Shown piece by piece: positions 50,203 through 58,836 of a DNA stretch of 64,000 bases. The position numbers and the translations under genes were made by a program. Source of the stretch: JAZDJP01 sp043803805 (GTDB lineage: Bacteria; Planctomycetota; JAZDJP01). The first letter of the stretch is position 1; each line of letters opens with the position of its first letter. Location of the stretch: assembly GCA_043803805.1 (NCBI GenBank), contig JAZDJP010000050.1:1-64000 (forward strand), in the 5' to 3' direction. A model generated the notes under the pieces. That model was given only the letters and a program-made list of their open reading frames with translations, had not been told where the DNA came from and searched no databases.

Positions 50203-51648
50203 TTAAAACTTCTTCCTCATCCGTGACGACGGCACCCCCATGATCTTCCGATACTTGGTGACCGTCCTCCGGGCGACCTGCAGACCCTCCGTTTTCAGTT
50301 TCTCCATGATGTCGTCGTCGCTCAGCGGGTGCGCCGTGTTCTCCGACGCGAGCACCTCGCGGATTTTGAGCTGGAGGCCCGTTGACGACTCCTCCGACTC
50401 CCCTTCCGCCGTGACGCTCGCGGTGCCGCCCTGGAAGAAGAAACGCATTTTGAAGATGCCGCGGGGCGTCTGGATGTACTTGCCCTGGATGGCCCGGCTG
50501 ACGGTTGAAACGTTGATGCCGACAGAGTCGGCGATGTCCTGCATCCGTAGCGGCCGGAGGCCCGACAGCCCCTCCTCGAGGAATTTCCGCTGGGAGTTGA
50601 CGAGGGCCCCGCTGATCTTGTAAATCGTCACCCGGCGTTGCTCGATGGCGTCAATGAACCAGTTGGCGGCGCCGACTTTCTTGCGGATGAAGTCGCGGAC
50701 GGACCGGTCGCCCTTCCGGTCGGCCAGCATCCCGCGGTAGGTCTGGCTGACGAGGAGGCGCGGAACGTAGCCGTCGCGCAGGGTCACCTGGTACTCGCCC
50801 TCCACGAATTCCACGATGACGTCCGGCACGACGTAGTGGACGCGTTCCCGGTGGAAGTCGCTTCCCGGCGACAGGCGCAGGTGCGAAATCAGGGCGATGG
50901 CCTCCTGCACTTCCGCCATCGGCCGGCCCGTCGCCCGGGCCACCTGGGGGATGCGGTTGGCCTGTATGTTCTCGATGTGGTCACGGATGATGCGGCGCGC
51001 CAGATCCGCCTCCTCCCCGCGGTCGGCCAGTTGCAGGAGCAGGCACTCCTTCGTGTCCCGGGCGCCCACGCCGGGCGGGTCGAAGCCCTGGATGATGTGG
51101 AGGGCCGACTCGAGGTTGGCCGTCACCGCGGGATCCGCGCCGGCGCCCGCGATGTCCGCCAGAGGGGTGCGCAGGTACCCGCTGTCGTCGAGCTGTTCGA
51201 TGAGGGTGCGGCAGGGCGCCTGGAGTTCCGGGGAGACCGCCAGCACCGCCAGTTGCCGGACGAGATGGTCCTGGAGGGACTCGGCCGGGGCTTCGGTGAG
51301 CTGCATGGCGTCGAGTTCGTCGCCCGAGGCGACCGACGTCCCCCGGGTCCGGCGCTCCCGGTACCCGTCATCCATGAATTCGGACCGGCCCCAGTCGGGG
51401 CGGTCGTCGCGGCCGGCCGGGGCGGGGACGTCGGCCCGGGGCTCGGCGGCCGGGCGGTCCACCCGTTCCGTTTCATCGATTTCGAGGACGGGATTCTCCT
51501 CGAGCTCCTGTTTGATGCGCTCCTCGAGGGCCATCGTGGGGAGTTGCAGGATCTGCATGGACTGGATCATCTGCGGGGAGAGCTTGAGGCGCATCTCCAT
51601 CCGCTGACCCAGTCCCGTTTCGAGGCGCATCCCGCCGGATTCGGCCAT
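50203..51648 (-). CDS. rpoN: RNA polymerase sigma-54 factor
   Basis: The 481-residue protein has the three sigma-54 regions: Gln-rich activator-interacting region I (KLSPQMIQSMQILQLPTMALEERIKQELEENPVLE), core-binding domain (FDPPGVGARDTKECLLLQL), and the C-terminal DNA-binding part with the RpoN box ARRTVTKYRKIMGVPSSRMR. It partners with the activator at 8529-10871. The start is ATG 51648 or 51660. Confidence 0.96.
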   Translation of the reverse strand: MAESGGMRLETGLGQRMEMRLKLSPQMIQSMQILQLPTMALEERIKQELEENPVLEIDETERVDRPAAEPRADVPAPAGRDDRPDWGRSEFMDDGYRERRTRGTSVASGDELDAMQLTEAPAESLQDHLVRQLAVLAVSPELQAPCRTLIEQLDDSGYLRTPLADIAGAGADPAVTANLESALHIIQGFDPPGVGARDTKECLLLQLADRGEEADLARRIIRDHIENIQANRIPQVARATGRPMAEVQEAIALISHLRLSPGSDFHRERVHYVVPDVIVEFVEGEYQVTLRDGYVPRLLVSQTYRGMLADRKGDRSVRDFIRKKVGAANWFIDAIEQRRVTIYKISGALVNSQRKFLEEGLSGLRPLRMQDIADSVGINVSTVSRAIQGKYIQTPRGIFKMRFFFQGGTASVTAEGESEESSTGLQLKIREVLASENTAHPLSDDDIMEKLKTEGLQVARRTVTKYRKIMGVPSSRMRKKF

Positions 51649-51680
51649 GGTTCCAATCATCCCGAATTTCGCCGGTCCTG

Positions 51681-52286
51681 TCAACTTCTGATTTCGTGGC
51701 GTTCCCGGAGGGCGTCCGTAAGAATGCCCTTTCCCACCGACTCGAGGGTCGATCCCGCCGGCACGCCCCGCGCGATGCGGGTGACGCGGACCCCGGAGGC
51801 CTTGAGCCGTTCGAGGAGGTAGTAGGCCGTGGCGTCGCCCTCCATGTCGGGGTTCGTCGCGAGGACCACCTCCCGGAAGCCGCCTTCCCCCAGGCGGGCG
51901 AGGAGCGGATCGAGCGTCAGGTCCTTCGGACCCGTGCCGTCCAGCGGCGCGATCCGCCCCAGAAGCACGTGGTAAAGGCCCCGGAACACCCCCGTTTTTT
52001 CGATGGCCAGGACGTCGCGGGGATTCTCCACGATGCAGAGGGTTCCGCGGTCGCGGGTCTCGTCCCGGCAGATGTCGCAGGGATCGTTCTCGGTGACGTT
52101 GAAGCATCGGGAGCAGTTCCGGACCTGGCGTTTCACGTCCCGGATGGCATAGGCGAGTTTCATGGCTTCATCGGCGGGGGTGACGAGGACGTGGTAGGCC
52201 AGGCGTTCCGCCGTGCGCTCGCCGATGCCGGGAAGTTTGTTGAATTCCTCGACGAGGGACTGGAGGGATTTCGGATGGGAGGGCAT
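51681..52286 (-). CDS. recR: Recombination mediator RecR
   Basis: A 201-residue RecR, which with RecO/RecF loads RecA on single-stranded gaps. It has the helix-hairpin-helix (LVEEFNKLPGIGERTAERLAYHVL), the four-Cys zinc finger CSRCFN and CDICRD, and the Toprim segment CIVENPRDVLAIEKTG and VVLATNPDMEGDATA. The start at 52286 is downstream of a repeat-filled gap. Confidence 0.97.
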   Translation of the reverse strand: MPSHPKSLQSLVEEFNKLPGIGERTAERLAYHVLVTPADEAMKLAYAIRDVKRQVRNCSRCFNVTENDPCDICRDETRDRGTLCIVENPRDVLAIEKTGVFRGLYHVLLGRIAPLDGTGPKDLTLDPLLARLGEGGFREVVLATNPDMEGDATAYYLLERLKASGVRVTRIARGVPAGSTLESVGKGILTDALRERHEIRS

Positions 52287-52296
52287 GGGTGTTGGA

Positions 52297-52373
52297 ATGA
52301 AATGCCGAATGCCGAGTGCCGAATTCCGAATCAATTCGGCATCCGTCATTCATCATTCATCATTCATCATTCC
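52297..52373. repeat. GCCGAATTC palindrome plus AATGATGAATG run inside the dnaX operon
   Basis: GAAATGCCGAATGCCGAGTG, then CCGAATTCCGAAT-CA-ATTCGGCAT, then ATTCATCATTCATC repeated. It separates ybaB from recR while leaving both frames intact. Two of the dispersed repeat families are thus joined in one element. Confidence 0.8.
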
Positions 52374-52688
52374 TCACATCCCTGGTATTCCCATCCCTCC
52401 GGTCACCTTGGCCATTTCGGTCTGGGCCAGGTCGGAGGATTTTTTGAGGGCCTGGTTCACCGCCACGGTGACGAGGTCCTCGAGCATCCCGACATCGGCG
52501 GGGTCCACGACCTCGGGAGCGATCTTGAGGGCGACCAGTTGCTGGGCGCCGGAGGCCTGGGCGGTGACCTTGCCGCCGCCGGCGGAGCCCTCCACGACGC
52601 GATCCGCCAGTTCCGCGCGGATGCGTTCCATGTCCTTCTGCATCTTCTGGGCCTGTTTCATGAGGCCGCCGAAATCGAGTCCTTTCAT
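52374..52688 (-). CDS. YbaB/EbfC nucleoid-associated protein
   Basis: A 104-residue protein with the YbaB pattern: GLMKQAQKMQKDMERIRAEL, VEGSAGGGKVTAQASGAQQL, and the C-terminal helix LEDLVTVAVNQALKK ending in a Gly/Met-rich tail. It binds DNA as a dimer. It overlaps dnaX by ATGA, the usual dnaX-ybaB-recR arrangement. Confidence 0.95.
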   Translation of the reverse strand: MKGLDFGGLMKQAQKMQKDMERIRAELADRVVEGSAGGGKVTAQASGAQQLVALKIAPEVVDPADVGMLEDLVTVAVNQALKKSSDLAQTEMAKVTGGMGIPGM

Positions 52689-54541
52689 TCCTTTCCTCCT
52701 TTTCCGGGAGCGCGACCCTTCCGGCCGAAACGATTCCGGCGGATCGCGTCGCGCGGCGGGGGTGGTTGCTTCCGCACCCCGGGCTCCGCCGGGGGGGGAG
52801 GGGGTTTCGTCTGGGGCGGGGGGGTGACGATACGTCCCCGGAAAATCTCGACGGCGGCGCGGACGTCGCCGGGAAGGGCGTCGTGGGATTCATCGGCCGG
52901 CGGCGGCGCGTCGGCGCGCGTCGGGGCGGCCTCCGGCGCTGAGGAGGTTTCGGTCTCGATCGCGAGGCTCAGGCGCTTTCCGGCCGCCGTCGCGAGGCAT
53001 TCCTCCACGACCGACCGGCGCTCCGGGGCCTCCAGTTGTGTTTTGTGGAACAGGTGATCCTTGCTGAAGCGGATGATGAATTTCCCGTTTTTCTCGCCGG
53101 CGGGTTTGCCCTCGATGAGAAACGCCGCCAGCATGCGGCTTTTCGTCTTGACCGCCTCGATGAGGTTTGCCCAAACGTCTCCCGGAGCGGCGGCGGGCAA
53201 CGGGGACGGTTCGTCCGGGGCCTTTTCCGGAGCGGGGGGCGGGGATTTCACCACAACGGGCGTCTCGCGTTGCGCCGGAGGGACCGCGGGGGCCGGTTCC
53301 CGCGGCGGCGGCGGGGGCGCCGGGCGGGCGGCCGGTGCGGGCGCCACGGGCATCGCGCTACGCGCCGGGACGCCGGGAGATTTTTCGCCGGCCGGCGCCG
53401 GGACGAGGGATTCCACGCGGTCTCCGCGGGCCATGCGCAGAAACGCCAGTTCCCCCACGAGGTGGGGATACGCGGTGTGCGCGAGGTGCTTCTTCATCTC
53501 CTCGAGGAGGGGGATGGCGGCCAGGGCGCGTGCGACCGGAAATCGCGGCGCCAGGGCCGCCAGAAGCGCCAGGCGTTCCTCCCCGGAGTCTATGGGCGGC
53601 TCCTTCCCGCCGCAGATTTCCCAGGCGACGAGGTCCCGGAGGAAGAGCGCGCTTTGATCAAAGAGGGCGTCCTCCTCGATCCCGCCGTCGCGGAGCGCCG
53701 TGAGTTTCCGCAGGATGTCTTCCTCTCGCCCTTCCGCCGCGAGCGAAAGGAGTTCCGCGAGCGTGCCGTCGTCAAGGGTCCCCGTCACCTCCCGGACGTC
53801 CTTCCCGGCGATGCCCTCCGGCCGGTAGGTGGCCATCTGGTCCAGGAGCGACAGAGCGTCGCGCATCCCGCCCGCGGCCCGCCGGGCGATGAGGAGCAGG
53901 GCGTCGCGGTCCGCCTTGATTTTCTCCTGTTTGCAGATGCGTTCGAGGTGGGCGGTGATGGTGGCGCTTCCCACCCGGCGAAAATCGTGACGCTGGCAGC
54001 GGGAGAGTATGGTGTCCGGCAGCTGGGAGGGCTTGGTGGTCGCAAAGATGAATTTCACGTGGCTGGGCGGCTCCTCCAATGTCTTCAGGAGCGCGTTGAA
54101 CGCCGGCCCGGTCAGCATGTGGACTTCGTCAATGATGTAAATGCGGAAACGGCCCCGGGCGGGGGTGTACTGGGCGCGTTCGCGGATGTCGCGGACTTCG
54201 TCAATGCCGCGGTTGGAGGCCCCGTCAATTTCCTGGACGTCCGTATCGTTGCCCTCGTCCACAAGGCGGCAGGTGTCGCACGCGTTGCAGGCCGCGCCGT
54301 CCTTCGCGGAGGGGCAGTTCAGGGCCTTGGCCAGAATTCGGGCCATGGAGGTCTTCCCCACGCCCCGCGGTCCGGAGAAGAGGTAGGCGTGGGCGACGCG
54401 GTTCTGGCGGAGGGCGTTGGCGAGGGTTTTGCCGACGGTCTCCTGCCCCAGAACTTCTTCAAAGCGCCGGGGTCGGTGCTTCCGGGCGAGGACGAGGTAG
54501 GGTTTGGGTTCGGACGGGCTCACGGAGCCGGTGCCTTTCAT
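52685..54541 (-). CDS. dnaX: DNA polymerase III gamma/tau subunit
   Basis: The 618-residue clamp-loader ATPase: RKHRPRRFEEVLGQETVGKTLANAL, Walker A SGPRGVGKTSMARILAKALN, zinc-binding Cys (CNACDTC), Walker B IYIIDEVHMLTGPAFNALLKTLEEPPSHVKFI, and sensor FATTKPSQLPDTILSRCQ. A Pro/Ala-rich linker (about 385-460) and a tau-type C-terminal domain follow. No internal frameshift signal for a separate gamma form stood out. Confidence 0.96.
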   Translation of the reverse strand: MKGTGSVSPSEPKPYLVLARKHRPRRFEEVLGQETVGKTLANALRQNRVAHAYLFSGPRGVGKTSMARILAKALNCPSAKDGAACNACDTCRLVDEGNDTDVQEIDGASNRGIDEVRDIRERAQYTPARGRFRIYIIDEVHMLTGPAFNALLKTLEEPPSHVKFIFATTKPSQLPDTILSRCQRHDFRRVGSATITAHLERICKQEKIKADRDALLLIARRAAGGMRDALSLLDQMATYRPEGIAGKDVREVTGTLDDGTLAELLSLAAEGREEDILRKLTALRDGGIEEDALFDQSALFLRDLVAWEICGGKEPPIDSGEERLALLAALAPRFPVARALAAIPLLEEMKKHLAHTAYPHLVGELAFLRMARGDRVESLVPAPAGEKSPGVPARSAMPVAPAPAARPAPPPPPREPAPAVPPAQRETPVVVKSPPPAPEKAPDEPSPLPAAAPGDVWANLIEAVKTKSRMLAAFLIEGKPAGEKNGKFIIRFSKDHLFHKTQLEAPERRSVVEECLATAAGKRLSLAIETETSSAPEAAPTRADAPPPADESHDALPGDVRAAVEIFRGRIVTPPPQTKPPPPPAEPGVRKQPPPPRDAIRRNRFGRKGRAPGKGGKE

Positions 54542-54586
54542 CGGTTCCCCCGGACCTTCCGGGGGCGCGGGGGCAACGCCCCCGCC

Positions 54587-54660
54587 GGCCCATCACGGGC
54601 GTCTGCGCATGTGATGGGCTCTATTTGTTTCATCGCGAACAGCGTGAGCGATAAACAAAT
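54587..54660. repeat. Two inverted repeats between dnaX and the SRP RNA gene
   Basis: GCCCATCAC / GTGATGGGC (about 54587-54616) and ATTTGTTT-ATCGC against its complement (about 54619-54657). Their location downstream of the SRP RNA on its strand, and upstream of dnaX, suggests terminator or processing functions. Neither is followed by a clear T-run. Confidence 0.45.
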
Positions 54661-54663
54661 ATA

Positions 54664-54936
54664 AATGACCGTGCACCCTTCCTCGATCTTCCCTTCGCGG
54701 CCGAACCCGGACCGCCGGCTCCAGTCAGGCAACCCCACGGCACAAGAGGGTATGCGGTTACCGTTGCTTCCTTCCGGACCTGGCGGGGTTTCCGTCCCCT
54801 CATCGCATGGGACCCGGCCTTCAACGCTGCGCACCCGGGACCGCGTCCGCGAACAAAAGACCTCAAAAAGGCTTCGACCCTGCGTTAGGCGGATTGCAGG
54901 TTACAAGGCACCGCCATCGCCCCGTCTAGCACGGTC
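54664..54936 (-). ncRNA. ffs: Bacterial large (Alu-containing) signal recognition particle RNA
   Basis: The minus strand has the SRP domain GCCAGGTCCGGAAGGAAGCA at about 54782-54763, flanked by paired stems (GATGAGGGG with CCCTCTTGTG). Unlike the short 4.5S form, the RNA extends to the 5' side with GTGCTAGACGGGG, GCGGTGCCTTGTAACCTGCA and GCAGGGTCGAA, and 3' to GGGTGCACGGTC, which are hallmarks of the Alu domain as in Bacillus scRNA. It pairs with Ffh for membrane targeting. Ends are estimated to within about 10 bases. Confidence 0.9.
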
Positions 54937-54942
54937 GGGGGC

Positions 54943-54948
54943 ATTATA
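54943..54948 (-). promoter_or_regulatory. -10 box of the SRP RNA gene
   Basis: A perfect TATAAT on the minus strand, seven bases upstream of the estimated RNA 5' end. The -35 area (TTCCCT at 17 bases) is poor. Confidence 0.5.
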
Positions 54949-54983
54949 ACAAGCGGATAGCGGGTAGGGAATAGGGGTTGAAG

Positions 54984-55065
54984 AAATGATGAATGATGAA
55001 TGCGGAATGATGAATGGGACGGAATACGGATTAAATTTCGAATGCCGAATTCGGAATTCGTCACT
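54984..55065. repeat. AATGATGAATG run plus GCCGAATTC-type repeat
   Basis: GAAATGATGAATGATGAATG, then CGGAATGATGAATGGG, then TTTCGAATGCCGAATTCGGA. The last bases overlap the 3' end of the membrane protein gene. It is another composite of two families, as at 52297. Confidence 0.75.
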
Positions 55066-55459
55066 CGGCCTTGACCAGGTGTTTTTGGGTGGCCAAGATT
55101 CCGAATCCGACCAGCAGACAGAATGTGGTGTCGGCCAGAAATGGGAAGGGGGGCAGGCCGAGCCGGGTTCCGTAAATCGCCAGTACGATTCCTTCCAGAA
55201 GACTTGACCATCCCAGAACCGGAATGAGTGCGGCGTATTTCCGCGGATTCGCCCCGGCCAGACCGTAAAGAACTCCCAGGATGGTGTAGGCGCCTCCGGT
55301 CATCCGAAGCCAGTAGTTCATCATGGGGTCCGGAGGGATTTCCTTCGCGCCCAGTCCCTGCAATCCCGTGGTGATGACATCCCAGGGAAGGACCACGCCC
55401 GCGATGGAAATGATCCAGCCGAGGCATCCGATGAACAGGAAAAGCCGGAGCAGTCGCAT
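55061..55459 (-). CDS. Small polytopic membrane protein
   Basis: The 132-residue product has about four hydrophobic helices (FLFIGCLGWIISIAGVVLPW, LRMTGGAYTILGVLYGLAG, LIPVLGWSSLLEGIVLAIYG, FLADTTFCLLVGFGILA). I recognise no family with confidence. The gap on its 5' side is filled by repeats, so its promoter is unclear. Confidence 0.7.
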   Translation of the reverse strand: MRLLRLFLFIGCLGWIISIAGVVLPWDVITTGLQGLGAKEIPPDPMMNYWLRMTGGAYTILGVLYGLAGANPRKYAALIPVLGWSSLLEGIVLAIYGTRLGLPPFPFLADTTFCLLVGFGILATQKHLVKAE

Positions 55460-55581
55460 GGAATGAATTCTATCGCAACCGGTGGCGAGGAACAAGGGGT
55501 ACGAGACGTGGGGAATGGGGGAAGTCTTGGAGTCTGGGAGTCTCGGAGTCTTGGAGTCGGAAAACCCAGGAATGGGGGGGA

Positions 55582-55637
55582 GGGGGAACATGAACCGGAA
55601 GCACGGAGCGAAGCAAAGGGGTCGGTTCGTGTTCCCC
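55582..55637. repeat. REP-like palindrome, copy 2, embedded in GAGTC arrays
   Basis: GGGGGAACATGAACCG (55582-55597) faces CGGTTCGTGTTCCCC (55623-55637), the same element as at 43145-43199. It is flanked left (about 55525-55560) and right (about 55650-55715) by GTCTTGGAGTCTGGGAGTCT-type units. The stretch 55460-55762 has no gene. Confidence 0.8.
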
Positions 55638-55762
55638 GACGGAATGGGAAAAGTCGGCGAGTCAGCGAAGTCGGAGAGTCTTGGAGTCTCAGAGTCTCGG
55701 AGTCTTGGAGTTGGAAAACGTAGGGGCTAACGACGTGGCTCTGGTTGCGAGCGGAACGCAAG

Positions 55763-56104
55763 TTAGCCAGGAGCCTCTGGTTGGGGTTCCTCTTTCATGA
55801 TCTTCAGGATGCGCCGGGCCTTCTCTCGGACATCCTCCCATTCCGGTCGAGTCCTGAGTGCGTCGTCAGTCCAGAGTTCAGCGTTCTTCGATCCGCTCAT
55901 TGAAGAGAGGGTCTGATCCAGTTCCACGACGAGCGATTTCGCCTCGGCGGGGATGACAACGCTTTCAGTACGCCAGAAGTTGTCGAAATCCAGCGCTAAT
56001 TCGTCAGCCTTGCAGCACCCATCCGGCAGAGACGCGAGTTGCCCTTCCGCCGGCAAAGACAATCGACGAAGCGATGCAATGAATTCTTTCATCGTTCGTT
56101 TCAT
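55763..56104 (-). CDS. Hypothetical protein
   Basis: A 113-residue acidic protein (KEFIASLRRLSLPAEGQLAS, DFDNFWRTESVVIPAEAKSL, DALRTRPEWEDVREKARRIL). No signal, membrane helix or known motif is seen. It looks coding from amino-acid composition, but the surroundings are repeat-rich and the evidence is modest. ATG 56104 is chosen over a TTG four codons upstream. Confidence 0.55.
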   Translation of the reverse strand: MKRTMKEFIASLRRLSLPAEGQLASLPDGCCKADELALDFDNFWRTESVVIPAEAKSLVVELDQTLSSMSGSKNAELWTDDALRTRPEWEDVREKARRILKIMKEEPQPEAPG

Positions 56105-56116
56105 CTGATGCCCCAA

Positions 56117-56525
56117 CGAATATATTCATCGGTTCTGGATAATAACTCCCTGATTTTATGGCGGCGGGGTGCGATATGCCACAATTTTGCAGTTCTCCAC
56201 CTTTTGCGGGAATGGCGGCTCGGGGGGTGGTGAGCCGGGCGTCGCGGGCGCGCCGGAGGCAGGGAGGCCGGGAGGCGCGAACGCGTCGAGCGACGAGACG
56301 ACAGGAAGTCGTCGAGGCGCGTCCCGGTGAACCGCTCCCCGAGTCGCCACCCGGAAAATGGCGGCCGACAAGGGGGGGGCGAGTCACATGCCACGGGGCA
56401 CGAACTGACGGTTCCCGATTGCCGAATCCCGGTTCTTGGGGTTGGTGTTTCTGCGAGATACCCTCCTTCGCCCCAAGGGCTTCGGAGGGCAGGCGAGCGA
56501 CGAGGGACGTGTGACGCGTTAAGAA
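56117..56525. other. Gene-free stretch before the tRNA
   Basis: About 400 bases with open frames in several phases but no recognisable protein on either strand. It contains CCCTCCTTCGCCCCAAGGGC and GGAGGGCAGGCGAGC near 56460-56495, related to CCTCCTTCGCCCAAGGGGC at 56670-56700, so another short repeat family flanks the tRNA. Confidence 0.5.
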
Positions 56526-56598
56526 TGTCGGGGGCCGGGGTTGAACCGGCGACCTAGGGCTTATGAGTCCCTCGCTCTGCCAGCTGAGCTACCCCGAC
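56526..56598 (-). tRNA. tRNA-Met(CAT)
   Basis: A 73-base cloverleaf on the minus strand: acceptor GTCGGGG with CCCCGAC, D-arm GCTCAGCTGGCAGAGC, anticodon loop CTCATAA (anticodon CAT), T-arm CCGGTTCAACCCCGG. The last stem pair of the anticodon arm is an A-G mismatch. The CCA end is not encoded. By sequence alone an elongator Met, rather than an Ile(CAT) with modified C, cannot be guaranteed. Confidence 0.92.
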
Positions 56599-56747
56599 AT
56601 CTCGATTCAGTTTATCGGATTCCGAGTCCGGACGCAATACCGGAGGCGTTATATGAAATGATGAATGATGACCCTCCTTCGCCCAAGGGGCTTCTGAGGG
56701 CCCTGCGAAGCCTCTTGGCGAAGCAGGGATGCGGAATGATGAATAGA

Positions 56748-57116
56748 TCAAGATTTGGATTTGCGGGCCTTGACGGTTTTGGCGCTTGTGACCAGGATGG
56801 CGGTCAGTTCGTCCGCTTCCTTCCGGAGCACATCGAGGGAATCGGGTTTCGAGGTACCGGAAGCGTCCAGTAATTCCAGCCAGTAGGCCGTTTCCTCCAA
56901 TTCTTGAAGAGCTCCTTCGATCTTGCTGATGAGTTCCGCATCGGAACGACTGCGTTTCCCTTCGCGAACGTGGGCGCCGACCGATGTGCCGGAGCGTATC
57001 AGTTGCCGGCCCAGCACTTGCGCCTCGGCGGTGTTCGGGAGTGCCGCGTATATCCGAATGATGTCCAACGCGAACGCCTTCGTCCGGTCATATATGTTGA
57101 CGGGTTTATTCATCAT
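56748..57116 (-). CDS. Four-helix-bundle (S23/IVP-like) protein
   Basis: A 122-residue all-helical protein of the four-helix-bundle family found in 23S rRNA intervening sequences and as the Avd partner in some retroelements: YDRTKAFALDIIRIYAAL, RQLIRSGTSVGAHVREGKRS, ELISKIEGALQELEETAYWL, and KEADELTAILVTSAK. No rRNA or reverse transcriptase gene is near. Its start codon, ATGATGAAT, lies in an AATGATGAATG repeat run, and another run lies downstream, so it seems to travel with this repeat. Confidence 0.88.
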   Translation of the reverse strand: MMNKPVNIYDRTKAFALDIIRIYAALPNTAEAQVLGRQLIRSGTSVGAHVREGKRSRSDAELISKIEGALQELEETAYWLELLDASGTSKPDSLDVLRKEADELTAILVTSAKTVKARKSKS

Positions 57117-57140
57117 TCATCATTCCGCATTCATCATTTC
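57108..57140. repeat. AATGATGAATG run at the four-helix-bundle gene's start
   Basis: On the plus strand ATTCATCATTCATCATTCCG then CATTCATCATTTCAC. The ATG-ATG-AAT opening of the four-helix-bundle gene is inside the run. A matching run lies at 56653-56668, just beyond the other end of the gene. Confidence 0.75.
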
Positions 57141-58836
57141 ACATGTTTTCGTACGTTGGCCCGTCTCCCCCCTGCGGCGTCACCCAGGTGATGATGCCGT
57201 AGGGATCCTTGATGTCGCAGGTCTTGCAGTGGACGCAATTGGACGGATGGAGGCGCAGGATCTTTTTTCCCGTTTTCTCGTCGGGAATCATTTCGTACAC
57301 GGCCGCCGGGCAGAAGCGTTCGCAGGGGGCGCCGTATTCCGCGACGCACCGGTCGGAGCAGATGGTCGTGTCGGAGACCTGGAGGTGGCTGGGCTGGTCC
57401 TCCTCGTGTTTCGTCCCGGAGTGGTAGACGCTCGTATCCTTGTCAAACGTGAGCGTTTTGTCGAAGGCGAGGGCGGCGCGGTTCGCCTCGAGGAATCTGC
57501 CCATCCCGGAACGTTTCTGGAGGGTTTTGGCGTCCTCTTCCGTCCCGAGGCGGCCCGAAAGGGAAAGCCCCCGCCCGCCCGTGGCGAAATGGAATCCGAA
57601 CCGGATGGCCCCCGCCATCGTGTTGTTGTGAAAGGCCTGGCGGAAGTTGCGGACCTTCCAGAGTTCCGCCCGGATCGGGGATTCCGCGAGGAGGGTTTCC
57701 ATCCGGGAGAGTGTCTTCGCCGAGAAATCGCCCGCGACGAGGGCATCGAAGGCCGTCCGGGCGGCCAGCATCCCGGAGCGGACGGCGAGGTGGATTCCCT
57801 TCAGACGCGGGACGTTCACGAAACCGGCCGCGTCCCCCGCGAGAAGCACCCCGTCGTGATACAGGCGGGGGATGGAGAAAATCCCGCCCTCGGGAATCGT
57901 CTTCGCGCCGTATTTCAGGATGCGGCCCCCGGCGAGAATCCCGGCGACGAAGGGATGCTTCTTCAACCGTTGAAAGGCGTGGTGAGGGTCGAATGTGGGA
58001 TCGCGCCAGTCGAGCCCCGTGACAAGCCCCAGCGCCACCCGGTTTCCGGTGAGGCCGTACAGGAATCCGCCGCCGAACTCCTCGTTCCGCAGGGGGAATC
58101 CCATTAAATGAACCACTTTTCCCGCGGGGAACGCCCCGGGTTTGGTTTCCCAGAGTTCCTTCACGGCGGTGGAGTAGACCTGGGGATTCCGGCCCTCGTC
58201 GAGGCGTTTCTCCCGGATGAGGCGTTTCGTGAGGTGGCCGCGGGGGCCCTCGGCGAGGATGACGAGTTTCGCCCGGATATCCGCGCCGGGCTGGTAATTC
58301 TCCTTTTGTTTCCCGTGATGGTCCACCCCGGCGTCGCCGGTGCGCACGCCCGTGACGCGGCCGTTCTCCTCCAGGAGCGACGCCCCCGCGAATCCCGTGA
58401 ACACCTGGACGCCCTTCTTCTCGGCGATCTCCCCGAGTTTGCCGACGACGTTCCCGAGCGAGGCGACGAAACAGCCGTGGTGGCCCATGTTGGGAGGGGT
58501 GATGGGGAGACGGAAGGTCTTCGTCGCGGTGAGGTAACGGATCTCGTCGCCCGTCACGGGGCCGTCGAAGCCCATCTCCGTGTCGGGCGTGCCCGGGAGG
58601 AGTTCCCGGAGCCCGACCGGGTCCACGATGGCCCCCGACAGGGTGTGCCGGCCGAGGGTGGCGCCCTTTTCGAGAAGGGCGATGTCGGAGGGGATGGGTT
58701 CCCCGGAGGCGTCGCCGGTTTCTATTTTTTTGTTACGTTGTTCAAGGAGGTCCGCGAGATGGATCGCCGCGGCGAGTCCCGCCGGGCCGCCGCCCACGAT
58801 CAGCACTCCCACGTCCATCGTTTCGCGTTCGGGCAT
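57139..58836 (-). CDS. Electron transfer flavoprotein:quinone oxidoreductase
   Basis: The 565-residue protein has an N-terminal FAD domain (VLIVGGGPAGLAAAIHLADL), the ETF-QO-type segment (LLEKGATLGRHTLSGAI), GVLLAGDAAGFVNVPRLKGIH, and a C-terminal 4Fe-4S domain with CAEYGAPCERFCPAAVYE and CVHCKTCDIKDP. It passes electrons from ETF to the quinone pool. No ETF subunit genes are adjacent. The start follows GGAG by eight bases. Confidence 0.93.
   Translation of the reverse strand: MPERETMDVGVLIVGGGPAGLAAAIHLADLLEQRNKKIETGDASGEPIPSDIALLEKGATLGRHTLSGAIVDPVGLRELLPGTPDTEMGFDGPVTGDEIRYLTATKTFRLPITPPNMGHHGCFVASLGNVVGKLGEIAEKKGVQVFTGFAGASLLEENGRVTGVRTGDAGVDHHGKQKENYQPGADIRAKLVILAEGPRGHLTKRLIREKRLDEGRNPQVYSTAVKELWETKPGAFPAGKVVHLMGFPLRNEEFGGGFLYGLTGNRVALGLVTGLDWRDPTFDPHHAFQRLKKHPFVAGILAGGRILKYGAKTIPEGGIFSIPRLYHDGVLLAGDAAGFVNVPRLKGIHLAVRSGMLAARTAFDALVAGDFSAKTLSRMETLLAESPIRAELWKVRNFRQAFHNNTMAGAIRFGFHFATGGRGLSLSGRLGTEEDAKTLQKRSGMGRFLEANRAALAFDKTLTFDKDTSVYHSGTKHEEDQPSHLQVSDTTICSDRCVAEYGAPCERFCPAAVYEMIPDEKTGKKILRLHPSNCVHCKTCDIKDPYGIITWVTPQGGDGPTYENM

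Noticed and set aside
54841..54936. A tRNA next to the SRP RNA core
   Set aside because: The structured sequence is the Alu domain of the same SRP RNA; no cloverleaf forms.
56150..56500. RNase P RNA or tmRNA before the tRNA
   Set aside because: No GAGGAAAGTCC-type or tag-peptide signature on either strand.
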